Assembly (NCBI GenBank): GCA_002682825.1
Contig: NOKP01000007.1
Location: 868,001-932,000 of the forward strand
Direction: 5' to 3'
DNA: 64,000 bases
Origin: Neonectria sp. B-13
Taxonomy: Eukaryota > Ascomycota > Sordariomycetes > Hypocreales > Nectriaceae
Shown: piece after piece, positions 47,311 to 58,895 of the stretch
Position numbering within the stretch: the first letter of the stretch is position 1
How the letters are laid out: each line of letters starts with the position of its first letter
Notes under the pieces: generated by a model
Told to the model about the DNA's origin: nothing
The model's input: the letters and a program-made list of their open reading frames with translations, nothing else
The model's database searches: none
Position numbers and translations under genes: made by a program

Positions 47311-48297
47311 CTAGGAAATCTTACACACCCACTTCAAGAATCTGAGCCATCGGTGGCCAGTTTTGTGCGAGATATGATCAGCTCCTGGGGCTTCCCAGTT
47401 CTCAAATGTTACTGCCGTCGACGATGTAGAATCCCATCGAGATCGATGCGTTGAGTATTCACGGCGATATTTGGATCCATCTCGTCGTCGGGGTCGATGG
47501 TTAGATTCATCCTGCCTCCGGTGACGCCTTTTGTGCTTTGGCGTGTGGCGGCTGTGCTGAGAATGTTCCTCTTGTCTTCTACTCCTGCTTTTGTGTCTCT
47601 GGTGAGATTGAGATCGAGATCTTGCTCGTTGCTTTACTGCCGTTGTAGCAGGCTGTGGAGATCGAGGATAGTCAATGGGCGATGGTACAGATAGCCTCCG
47701 ACGATGAGTGTTTTGCCGCTGTTCCTCACTTGGTTGTCCCCGTTGAGGTCGTTTCTCTAGAGCCGAAGTTGGAGAGGGGGGAGTTTCCTGGAGCTTATTT
47801 CCTCTGACCTGGATACTGTCTTGCCAAACGCTCTCAGACAATCCACTGCTCATCGGCACGGTTGTTTTGAAGTTATTGAAACGTTGCGGTAGGTTGCTGA
47901 GCTCAAGAGGGCTGTCAATGTCTGCTTGGTCGCCTAGTATCTCCTTGGCCGATTTCAAGCCTCGCAAATTGCCCGCATTATTGTTGATCAGTGGAGCAGC
48001 TTTAGTGCTCTTCGGAATGCACTTCAGCCCTTTTTCGGTGGCGTAAAAATGAAGACCCCATTGTTGAGCAAGGACGTGGAAAGAATCCATTCGACATTGT
48101 GTTCCGGGTGGTGTGCTTGCGCGAATCACACAAGCTAGACTGCGCTTCGTTTCATCGCTTTCGGCCGTAAAATACGAGATCTCTCCTGGAACTCGACCAA
48201 CCCTTGCCCAGTGTACATGACCATTTTCCTCATCAGGTGTTCGGTGAGGAACCAGCTTCCATAAGGAACTGACGGTTTCTTCCATGTTGTCAACGAT
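47311..48297 (-). pseudogene. Same-frame continuation of the NACHT gene after an in-frame TAG
   Basis: Directly after the TAG (48298-48300) the same frame continues through IVDNMEETVSSLWKLVPHRT for 328 codons to a stop at 47311. Early sequence (DSFHVLAQQWGLHFYATEKG) matches the region that follows NACHT modules in fungal STAND proteins, so it belongs to the gene upstream. The last 150 residues are basic and Arg/Ser-rich (RARSRSQSHQRHKSRSRR, then RHRRQDESNHRPRRRD), like an RS domain. An internal ATG at 48285 could in principle start a separate 324-residue protein, but the family match argues for one broken gene. Confidence 0.6.
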
Positions 48298-50591
48298 CTA
48301 GACGTTGGGTTTCTCGGTCTTTTGCTCAAGAATGATTGCTAGTCGCATGAATTGGAATGCTAATGACCGCACCGAGTCGTACCACTCCTCGCGGCGGATA
48401 AGTTTGACATGAGGAGGAAAGGAGTCTTTCAGCATTTTCATATACCCCTTCATCAGTTGCAGCTCGGGCTGAAATCCAGTATTGAAATGGGCGTCTTCGG
48501 GCAGATGCTTGGCGATTAGGATTTGCGTCTCTCTGGTGCCGAGAAAATCAATGACACTCTTGTGCAAGAAGTTGACCGACTGAGCTGTGATATCACCGGT
48601 CTCTAACGCTGTTACTTCGAGCAGGCCCCGGCAGGAAACCTGGATTTGCCTCTTCGTGTCGTCGCATAGGTCTCTTTTCGTTTTCCCCGAGTCCTTCGCT
48701 GAATCCGACGTGTCCATGGCCGCAAAAGCCATAAGCAGCAAGTTTATACTGCCACCAGCCGCTTGGGCTATCAACATGTACCGGAAACCTATTTCCAAGT
48801 AAAATTTCTTCTCAACACGGCTGATTATGTGCGAATAGAGCATTTCCAGGTCACCTGGAAGTTCTTCTAGGCGTTTCTGAAGATGAACTTCGCGATCACT
48901 GTTCCTGACACCCTCAAGCAGTGATTTCGTAATCAGATTCACCCATAAAAACACGCCGGAGGACTTGCTAGCGACACTATTCGCAAATCTCTTCTTCAGG
49001 CCATGTTCCCTTTTGTCTAGTGCGGTCATGCATTCATCGTTGTCGAGCCTTCTGTTGACGTATGACTGGATATCAGAGAATGTTAAATTCTGAAGAATCA
49101 AGTTCGGGAATCCACGAAATCCCCTTTCAAACTGCGGAAGCGGCCGGCTAGAGACGCACACTTTCACATGCGTGTATTTGGACAAATTTTGCATGAGGTT
49201 GAGAATCTCTTCACAATCTCCTGCGTACTCGTCAAGTCCATCGATGAAGAAACAGAACTTGAGTGGTACCTCTTCTCGAGTCTTTAGACGTGTGTGCTTT
49301 TGGTTTAGGAGTTTCTCAAAAGATTCTCTGAGTCGTGGAAGCTTCCAGTATTGCTCGACTTCTTCTGGGCGACAGAAAGCCATGTCGGGAGCAACAATTG
49401 GGATGAGCTCTTTGTGGCTATCCAAACAAGCAAAAAGAAGTGCTCTCAGCAGTCCAGCCTCCGACTTTTGCTGGTCGTTTCCTCCATACCAGAAGAAGAA
49501 CTTAGCCATGAGTAAAGACCCGTTTCGAGCCCATTTTTGGAGTGCTGTATGCGTTTGTTTTTTATGATAGAGGTACTTCACCAGCGTGGACTTTCCAGAT
49601 GCTGCCTTTCCATTGATCCAGTACAGGCCAGTGCTGAGACCACCATTTTTTTGATCGGATGCTTCGTGGTCCTCTGATTCTCTGTCGCCTTCGAGCCACG
49701 TTCGGAAGTTGCTCCATGGCTTCGTGGCAGAGGTCGGGTCTTGAAATATCCAGTTGAATGTTTGTGGGTCTCTTTTAGAAATGTCACTCTCTCGATCATT
49801 CATAAAGAGGAACCTCAAGCTGTTCAAAACTTTTGCTTCAACATCATCTTGAAATTTGAGGTATTTCAAGGCCATTTGCTCCCTGAATTCAAGATCCTGC
49901 AGGCCAGTGTTTCCGGGAGACTTTGAGTTCAAGGATGTTATGGAGTTGTTGTTGTCAAACTCCAAGTTGTTTTCCTCCTCCAGCTGGTTCCAGGCGCGGA
50001 ATTTCGGGAGTTCCTGCACCTCGGCCAAAAATCTCATGGTCCCAGTCACGATTCTTTTGTCGTCTTTTGAATTGCTTCGAATCAACGGGTTGATATCTTT
50101 GCTAGAAAGAGCTGTGGCGTTAGTGCTTGTTTCCTTGGCTGATATTCACATGCGTACCTTAGAACTCTAAGAATGGAGAACTGGAGAGCTTGGCGGTAAT
50201 CGTCTAGCCTTTTTTTGAGAGTTGCTATGTCCTTCTTCTTCAACTGTCTCTTGATGACAGCCTTGAAGATCTCCCACTTTGCTCCCGGTCCCGGAACGCA
50301 AAATGACCGGACAAGTTGGAGAAGATCGACAGAGATGGCTTTACATTCCTTGACGATTTCCTCGACATTAGGATCCACATGCCCGCCTTTCTCTGATGTA
50401 CGAGATAGGCTACGATCGTAGGTGTTAAGGTCATCCAGAAGACTCGTGGTTAATAACTCCGTGTCCTTATCTTCTTTGGTCATCCCATTAGCGTCTGCAA
50501 CGAGCTCAGAAAAGCTTGTATAAACGGTCTTGATAAATTCGATGAACTGCAAGGCGTTTGTGACTACCCCGACTATAGTGACGGGCTCCAT
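48298..50591 (-). CDS. NACHT STAND (NLR-like) protein, ending at an in-frame TAG
   Basis: Two exons, complement(48298..50101, 50158..50591), with a 56-bp intron (GTACGC...CTAG), giving 745 residues before TAG. Residues 1-145 form a helical N-terminal domain of the kind on fungal STAND proteins (MEPVTIVGVVTNALQFIEFI). Then comes a NACHT NTPase: P-loop INGKAASGKST at about 307-317, Walker B FFIDGLDEYAG at about 429-439, and sensor-like SSRP at about 462-465. These ATP-driven switches act in non-self recognition and cell death in fungi. The stop falls inside a conserved region and the frame continues after it. A GT-AG pair 75 bp apart (GTGCGG to GTCTAG) could remove the TAG in frame, so a spliced long form cannot be excluded. 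Confidence 0.85.
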
Positions 50592-53500
50592 GATTCAATA
50601 TCACTGTAGCGATTTCTTAAGATATTGAAACCCCTTTGCGAAGTTTGGTAATTGTCGGTGCTTTGGAGAAAACATGGGAAGATGGCGGAGGTTTGAAAAT
50701 AACACCAGGCTGTATGTACCATTAGGCCGTGATATATGACCCCTCACACATGACTAACCTGCCTTGCTGCAGTACAGCCTCAATATCATTTGGATTTTGA
50801 AAAGTGGGCAGACAGGTAGGCAGACTGGGGCAACCGTATTGCATGCCAATGGCGACGCGATCACTTACGGAGGTGCATGTTACCTGCTTATCTACCCGTA
50901 TGCAATGCAGTTGAAGCCATCATGGCATGGCGAAGTACTCCGATGATGTTAAGCGAACAGACAAATACATGGTGAATGTAGGGCAGTTGATTGGAGGTTT
51001 GGATCTGCCCGCCTTGGTGACAGTTGATTCGTGCCACGCATTGCCAGATACCTAGGGCTGTTAGGCACTCTCCGCAGTGAAATCTGCAGCCGAACGAGGC
51101 AGGGCAACCACGTCGATACCACACCTGCAGAATTGAATTGTTGACGGCAGATCAAGGGTTGACCTGTGGGGCTAGCTAAACCAACACGCCTTTTGAAAGA
51201 CTTAACAGACGTTGGTTTCTCTGGAGTTGGATCCAAAGACTGTGTTTTCATTAGGTTAGCATTGTTTCTCCGCTGTCAATCATTGAATCTTCTGTAAATA
51301 AACAAGTAGACTGATATAATTTGTTCCCTTGGTGTCTTAGCTTCACGCTTCATGTGTCCTCTGCGCTCTACTAAAGCGGTGTCAACCACCTCACACCCTT
51401 TCCGTTCTCGCCTTACGTTTCTACCATCAACAGGCACAAGTAGAGAATACCTACGCGTTGGGGTTTGGGAAATGGGCTTCTACGTATTTAAGGGGAAATG
51501 TGGCAGAACACCTTTAAGCCAGGTCTCAAATTCGCTTGGGCGTAATCTGATTCGCCTGATGACACCTTTCCTCACTGGGAGAATCCTACTTTCAGTCATG
51601 TGTAGAGTGTCATGTAGCTTACGTTAGGAACATATGCAAGTTACTCAATTTTATTGAAATGTCTTTGGAACCCGAGCGGTAACGACTTGACGTCGGATTG
51701 CAGGAAGCACCTTCAGGATAGTCTCATGGATGTCATTGACAATGAGTCGAGTCTTGGGGTAGAATACGTCATATCACATCCGATTTGCCGATCACGTCGG
51801 GCCCATATCGAGAATCACAATGGCTGTAAACGTGCGTCGTCTCACAATCCGGTTCTCAAGATGTGGTGTGAAGCAGTCGTCGCAGGTGGTTACGGATAGC
51901 ACAACTACCGATCAACGTCTCGTCAGAGTGGCGCTAAGCACGGGTAGAAAAGACAGCCCGGATGATCGTCAAAGAGACAGTCAGGACGGCGTTTGAGAAA
52001 GGGTTCAACGGATGGAGCCAGCTCGGTCCACAACGGTCCAGGTATTTTTCTCAACGAGCCTATCACGGGCGATCAATTAAGGCCACGAATATTCGTGCAC
52101 TCTTTATCAGCTTTGAGCAAATGCCGCACGACTCAAAGAATACGCCTCAAAAAGCCATCTCGGCCCCGCGATGGAGCCATTACGTTGTTGAAACTGAGGG
52201 CGCTGGTTGGGTTTCGCGGTTCAGGGGTAAGACAGTGCGAAGAGAAATGGGGAAGTAGCGCGGGCAGGGGTTGGATCGGAGAGTTTCAAGGTTTTGAGCG
52301 TGTGTGTTGTGTGTTGTGTGCAATTTGCTTCGTACGAAGTGTCGAGGTGCTACATCGGATGAACCGGGTGTTAGAGGCAGCCCGTGAGTTTCGCGATCCG
52401 CTTGGAGTGACGCTGTTTGCCGCACGGCAGTGGGAGCCAGGAAAGTACGAATGCAGACGGCTTAAAATCCCTGACCCTTATTCGGCTCCGTTAAGATTTT
52501 CGATATTAAGAAAAATTTCCCTCTGGAGAACAGAGCTCTTGACCGCCTCGTCAGAGACGTCCAGGGACGATACGTCCATTGACGGGCCCATGAACTGGCG
52601 ATAGGACGCCATACTCCGCCACAGCGACACCTCGCGATCCTTCGTGAACCGTGATACCTGGCCGCATCGTCTATAAAAGCAATACTACAGGACTGTCGTG
52701 GCACTGTAAGGCAGGGCAACATCTGGGGCAACATCTGGGGCAACGCGGGACTAGCGGGCGCGTGCAGTGCAAGAATGCTTGGTTGCAATAAGCTCTGCGC
52801 TGATCCGACCGTTTTGGGGGAGCGATCTGCTACCGCCCGGCGCATGGCCACGCAGCTGTGAAGCACGACGCGGCTTCATCAGGCGCTTGAACGGGTGAGG
52901 AGGCGGCTGCGATCAGATGCTCTAGGAAAAACCCTTGAACCCCCTCCGGTCCAGTTTCTTGACGCCATCGTTTTGCGCCATGGGGGAGGCGGCGGCTTGG
53001 ACGCCATGGTGCCGTGTGTTGCGGAGGGACCAGCGATTTGCATTCCTGTGAGACGGGGGGCTTGGGTTCGCCACGATGAAGGAACGAGGAGGCAGCGGCT
53101 CGGGAGACAGACCGAGCCTTTTTGCTACTGATGCGGCTGCTGCTTGGTAGGTGATCGACTGGTAGATAGATGATAGACTCGAGGTGGCTGGCCGGTCGTG
53201 TCACGATGAGAGACGGTGGCGGGTGCGCGAGGAGGAGGGCCAGCCACTCGCTGGAATTAGTCCAGCACATTCCCTTACGGCGTTCAGTAGCTTGCACGGA
53301 CACGCCGTAGGACGCACGAAGTCCAGGACGAAGCATCTGGAGCGAGGGGACACGCGAGCAAGCGGCAAGGCACAGGGCTATCGTCTGTCGTGTCCCCTGG
53401 GGGCGTTGCACTCGCATTGACCGTTTTGGGCAATTGGGGAGAAACATGCGCCGACTCGGTGGGATTTTGTCGAGGCGTCTACCACGGCCGTTCACTGCAC

Positions 53501-53949
53501 AGTCGTAGGGCAATAAAGGTGCAGGCCACACGATGCCGATGAAACTCGCCCCGTCGGGTTGGCCATGGGCCGCCTTGTGCCTGTCTTGGATCCTAAAAGC
53601 TGCCACCCCCCTGCATTTCGATGCGATTCAAGTCGGGGCCATGTTTGGCCTATCGAGGACCGCCGAGTCCGCCCTCTGACAGCCTATTGCGACCACGGGC
53701 CCGGTCCCAGTCGAATCTCAAACAGAATGGTCGAGGTCCGAAAGGAATGGCCATCCTCCCAGCTAGCTGTGCAGAAGATGGGGAGAGGGAGCTGCAGGTG
53801 GTCTGTATCTTTGGAAAGTGACCCGTCGAGAGGCGTCAAGACGGATGGGAAATCCATGGCATTCCTGGCCATGGCGGCGATGATCACCACTTACAATCCG
53901 CCGACAATCATTCCTGCGTGTGCCTGGGTGATGCAACACGAGAGGCCGA
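50592..53949. other. Long intergenic region, no gene recognised
   Basis: The left part holds the NACHT promoter. The right part has long overlapping frames (for example 52830-53606 minus, 258 codons) of Arg/Pro/Ser-rich composition without motifs. I see no transposon ends or tRNA. Confidence 0.45.
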
Positions 53950-56063
53950 TCCAGGTCGAATAAAGTTGGGGGCCTCTCCCGCTTGCTCACACCTGTTCTT
54001 CTCCGACTTTTCTCTGCCAGTCATTCTTCGTCGTCTTCTTCTTTTTTCCACGGTCTGGTCACCACCCTCTTGCTCGCCTTGTACAAACTCAACCCCACCA
54101 ACCCACGCGTTAAGTTACGAATCCTCACGACAACCACGGCCCACGACGACGACCACGAGTACGACGAAACGAAACGAATTCTTTGACCCGACAGGCCCTC
54201 GAGTCTCCACCAACTGCCAAATCCAATCACCGGCTCGGTTAACCACCATCCTCTGGCACCGGCTGCTGTCATCAAAGCCATCCATTAGAAGTCGGATCCT
54301 CGAAATCCCAGCGAACGCGCTGTTGGATCCATTTCGCTCCACCCATTTATCCTCACCCGCCCACACACCTCTCTCTCCCTCGTCTCTCTTGCGTCTCCCC
54401 AAGTCTCACCCAGTCCATCCTCCCGAGCGCCACAACCAGGGGCCGTGTCCAAATCCCACCAACTCCACCACTCCACCTAGCCGACGTCCTCGCAGCGAAT
54501 AATCGTGCATCACCACCCCATCCCTCCAGCAAAAACACCCTTCATTTCGCTCACCCGAACGGCCACTAGCTTTTTTCCCAAGCCGCAGGACCCCCGTCGC
54601 CGTGCAGCGCAGCAACCCTCCGCTCTGTTTTTTGGGGTCTAGCCTCTTCCTCCTGTTGTCTCTCTCTGCCCTGTGGCCCCCGTGTCCGGACGGCAGCACG
54701 TACCGAATTATTGGGTTCCAGACAGCGTCGCGCCCCTCCGAGTCCCCCTCCCCCTTCGCTCCAGCTCACACACACCAAGAAGGCTGCTGCAACGCTACGC
54801 TACTTTCGTTGTGCCGGGCTGCTAATTACCGGTACTTCGACTGCTTGCTTGCCTGCTCCGGCCAGCGTTGTGCTGTGTGCTGTGCTGACGGGCTCTGCCA
54901 CTGCGCCTCTTCCCCCCCATCTTCCTTCCCTTCAGCTCTCGGGCCCAATCTGGAACAGACCATTTTCCCGAATTTTGGCATCTGCCATTTCAACCCTCCC
55001 ACTCCGCGCGTTTTCCTTTCCCAGCATACTCTTCGTCTGCTTCTTCTTCTTCTTCTTCTTCTTGACCTGATTGACTCACTGCTTTAACTCTCGCCATTAA
55101 ATCCCTTCTATTCCCCAGCTCCTTTGGGTTTCTCGACAATCCAAAGCGCTGCGCCTCTTTTCACAATCAACCGCAATCGAGACGAGACGGCCCTTGCTGC
55201 TGGCCCACGCACCCGCTGTCCTCTTTACCCCTTTTGTCTGTCAGCCGATCTGACAGGCCCCAAAGCCCATTGCAACCACGCTCTAAGGACCAAGGGCCCA
55301 AGGGAGACTCTCACTCTCAACTCGGGCGCGACTAGACTCGCTCGCCCCGACTTGTTTTCTTTATTTGTCCCCCCGGCCGTCAGCCTGTTGAATCCGACGC
55401 CCGTGACTCCTCCTGCGACCTGCGACGGCCAGCAAAACGCACCGCCACCCCGTTTCCTGCAGGCTTGAGCACAGCACTGCACTACACTGCACAGCAAGTC
55501 ACCGCTGCTACACTGGCCCATCTCACACACGGCCATACGGCACACACGCTTTCCCACACACACGGTGTCCGGGATCCCCCTTGTCTCCGCGCTTTTAACT
55601 CTACGTACCTTACCTTCCGACCCGCTCGCATCTCGCCTCTCGCCTTCTCCGCCTCCCAAGTCCCAACCACCTGAATCCTTCATCCCCTTCCTCCCCAATC
55701 GTGGACTTGATCGTCCTGACATAGTCACTCCTTTGATTCTATTTTGCTTCGCCTTTTTATTCTATACTGTCGCCCCGGTCGCGCTCCTTAGCTCGACCCA
55801 CGTCCGACGACTTTCTCCGCCTCTCCGTTTCCTCTCTCGACGATCAGCTCAGCTCAGCTCAGCACAGCACAGCACAGCCCAGAACAGCGTCTTGCGCCGA
55901 ATGCTCCGGTAGCAATCGCGCCCTCGTTCGACGCTTCAACAATCAACCCCGACTGAGAATCACTTTCCCTACTCCCTAAACGCCCTGGCCCCGGCCACCG
56001 ACTTAATCGCCTTCCTTCCTTATGCCATCGTACGGCTCTCTGGCCTCTCCGTCACTCAGGAAA
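53950..56063 (+). promoter_or_regulatory. Pyrimidine-rich upstream / leader region of SHO1
   Basis: About 2.1 kb in which the plus strand is strongly C- and T-rich, with a TTC microsatellite (55040-55063) and CAGCT/CAGCA repeats (55844-55880). Long runs of CT, CCTCC and TCTCC are typical of core promoters and 5' leaders of highly regulated Pezizomycotina genes. No coding frame is convincing. It probably contains the SHO1 promoter plus a long 5' untranslated region; the transcription start is not visible. Confidence 0.5.
55040..55063 (+). repeat. (TTC)n microsatellite
   Basis: About eight TTC units in the SHO1 upstream region. Confidence 0.9.
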
Positions 56064-57175
56064 ATGGACAACTCGAGAACAATGTACGGTAATCGCCGCA
56101 AGGGCATCCAGATGGGCAACATCCTCGGCGATCCCTTCGCTCTAGCCACCATCTCCATCGCCACGGTAAGCTCGAGTCGGGAGTCTCTCTCCGAGTCTCT
56201 AAATCCTCCCTCCCCTTGGTCATGTCGCTAACTTGCAATCAGCTTGCCTGGTTCATCTCCTTCATCGGCTGCCTCATCGCAGAGGTCCAGGAGACCGACG
56301 ATGTCCCGACCTACGCCTGGTGGGGCTGTGTCTACAATCTTCTGGTTATCATCGGAGTCTTCGTCGTTATTGGGAGCGACGCCATTCACACCTACTACGT
56401 GGCCGTGACCGGCTTTCTCGCAGCGGCATTCATTACCTCCACCTCCAGCGTCAACCTGCTGCTCTACACTGGCAGCGGTGCGCGACAGGCCGCCTCTGCG
56501 GGCTTCATCCTGTTGTCAATGGTAAATGTAAGTATTCATCCTCTGCCTGATGCTCAGCCCCAACAGATGACCGTTGCTGACACGGCTTGATAGGTTATCT
56601 GGACCTTTTACTTCGGGTCGAACCCCTTATCGACTCCCCGCGCCTTCCTCGACTCGTTCGCTCTCGCCAAGGAATCCACCACGATACACCGATCGACGAT
56701 TAACGCCTACGGCGGCACCGGTCGCCCTGAAACGTCCAATTCTGTTCAGCCGCCTCAAATGTACACTTCAGCTCAACTCAACGGCTTCGAGAACCCCTCC
56801 CCCGTCGGTGGAGTGTCTCAGGTCAACGGCCGTGGATCTGCCGTCCCCCAGAGCTTCACCAACTCCATGATGCAGCCGCACCAACAGCAACTGCAACCGC
56901 CACAACAACAACTGCAAGCACCCCAGCAGCTTCAACAGCATAACCAAGGCAAGCCGACCAACTCCCCCGATGCCGAGGTTGTACCACCCACCGAGTACCC
57001 CTACCGCGCAAAGGCCATCTACAGCTACGAAGCCAACCCTGACGACGCCAACGAGATCTCGTTTTCGAAACACGAAATTCTCGAGGTGTCCGACGTTAGC
57101 GGGCGCTGGTGGCAGGCTCGCAAGGAGAGTGGAGACACGGGTATCGCGCCTAGCAACTACCTCATTCTATTATGA
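56064..57175 (+). CDS. sho1: SHO1 osmosensor (SH3-domain membrane protein)
   Basis: Three exons, 56064..56165, 56243..56527, 56594..57175, 322 residues; introns 77 and 66 bp. The start [12 protein letters not shown] was chosen; an in-frame ATG at 56022 would add 14 residues. [16 protein letters not shown] leads into four hydrophobic segments ([59 protein letters not shown]). Then comes a cytoplasmic linker with a Gln/Pro tract (about residues 230-255) and a C-terminal SH3 domain ([40 protein letters not shown]). Sho1 scaffolds the Ste11-Pbs2-Hog1 osmotic pathway at the plasma membrane through its SH3 domain. Confidence 0.96.
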
Positions 57176-58304
57176 GCTACGACTCGAGCAAAAATTCTCT
57201 GGGATACCCGCCATTGTGCAATGACGAGCAGCGGAGCACCATCCGTGTCCAAACGGGCTGCTTGTTCATCTATTTTGTTAACGTTTTAGAGTCACGACTA
57301 CTCAAGTTGGTTCAGTACTGGGATGGGAAATGTGTTGGATGGTGTATATTTGGGACGAAAGGCCCCCTTACAAACGGTCCACGGCGCCAGGCAGGTTGCT
57401 GCATTCTTTCTATTTTCAATGTTTCCTTTTTGTCACTGATCATTTCTGTTTTCTTCAATTCACTTATTACCCTTAAACCCTGTGGGACTCAGCCCCTATC
57501 TCGGTCTTGGCAGTGTAGAGAAGACCAGCGTCAAACTCAACGCCGCTTCCAGTGCTGTATTTCCAGAAGATATATGGTTGGGGTCTCAGCATGAGGAGTT
57601 CGGGTTATGGGCCACTTCGGTTGGCAGTCAAGCGTGGAACACTGTTCAGAGGGATAGGGAAGCTATTCATAGGAACGGGTGCTGGCGCATTAGGAGGCGC
57701 GGACTAGGTGGTAGCTACTACGAGGAGGAACTCACGATGTTCCTCGTCTTGGTCAATGTGACTACTATTGGAATGAACCGGTTCAATCTCGCAGGTGCCG
57801 GGGTCATTGAATGTGTACTACACTATACATGTGGTGTCGACGGCAGGTAGGGATCTCGGGGTTCTGGCCGAAGCACTTGGAGAGCAATCTTGGGACTATA
57901 CTGTAAATACGAGCAGCTTCATCAAATGGGAATCAAAATTATCCGAGACTCTTGTCTGGCCGCGTATGTCCGGCCCCAGAGAAGCTTGAGTGAGGCATGC
58001 CATTGAGACAACCCGGGCCCCTGACTCCCGCTACCAGGGCGATCGATAGCTCGAGACGATACCCTCTCTAGGCTGAGGTCACGATGCCGGCAGATTTAAG
58101 GAGTTGGCTTGGGATCAGCATCCCAAGATGCTTGCGCTCGGTCGTCGAACCTGGACTGCCGATCGTGCACTTAGGTCGATCTAGCTCCTTCCTTTTTGAT
58201 GGGGCACCCATCATTGCCCTTTCTGTATCGTGGCTCATCCCCGGATCATCAATCGTAGATCATTATCCTTGGGGATCTAGATATCCCCAAACCTGTTGTT
58301 TCGT
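57176..58304. other. Intergenic between convergent genes, no gene recognised
   Basis: 3' flank of SHO1 and of SPC19. Frames up to 140 codons without motifs. Confidence 0.5.
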
Positions 58305-58895
58305 TCAACCCTCGAGTCGCTTCCTCAGCTCCCGCTCCTTTTGCAGCACCTCGAGCTCCAGCCTTTCCACACCATACCGCAGGGCCTCCTTGCGCTGCCG
58401 CACCGCACGGGCGCGCAGCTTCTCCTCGGGGGTGAGCCTGCGTTCACCGCCGCCGTGTTGCCGAGTCCTCTTATGGCGGTGGGTATCGGCGGTGTTGTCG
58501 TCGGAGCGGGCGAGGCGGCCCTGCTGCAGCTCGGCGCGGGCCTTGAGGGTCTCGATGCGACGCTCCTGGCGCTCGATCTGCGAGTCGGCGCGGGCGAGCA
58601 GTAGGGCGATGTACGGACCGATGTCGTCGCGGAGGGAGGCCTCTGCCGCGGCTAGGGTGGGCTGGGGGATGAGCTCGTAGTGCTGCGGCCCTGTTAGTTA
58701 GGAGACTGCAGCAGGGTCGTGAATGGGGGGCAAACGTACGCGGACGGACTTGAGGACATTGACCAGGCGCGGGAAGTCCGAGACGCCATTGTCGAGGGTC
58801 TGGACAGAGGAGTCGAGGAACTTGAGGGAGCTGCGCAGCGAGGTCACGCAGTCGGCGTAGGTTGCGAGGTTGGCGGTGGAAGTGCTGGTAGCCAT
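58305..58895 (-). CDS. spc19: DASH/Dam1 complex subunit Spc19
   Basis: Two exons, complement(58305..58682, 58740..58895), 177 residues; 57-bp intron (GTACGT...GCAG). The N-terminal half (YADCVTSLRSSLKFLDSSVQ, LDNGVSDFPRLVNVLKSVR) and the block after the join (HYELIPQPTLAAAEASLRDD) are the conserved core of Spc19. The C-terminus is a basic coiled coil (VERLELEVLQKERELRKRL). Spc19 is part of the ten-protein DASH ring that couples kinetochores to spindle microtubules in fungi. A second AG eight bases upstream of the acceptor would break the conserved frame, so the model is firm. Confidence 0.9.

Noticed and set aside
47500..47694. Plus-strand frame opposite the RS-rich tail
   Set aside because: Antisense shadow of the Arg/Ser repeats.
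52830..53606. 258-codon minus-strand open frame
   Set aside because: No motif, overlapped by other frames, composition typical of non-coding GC-rich DNA.
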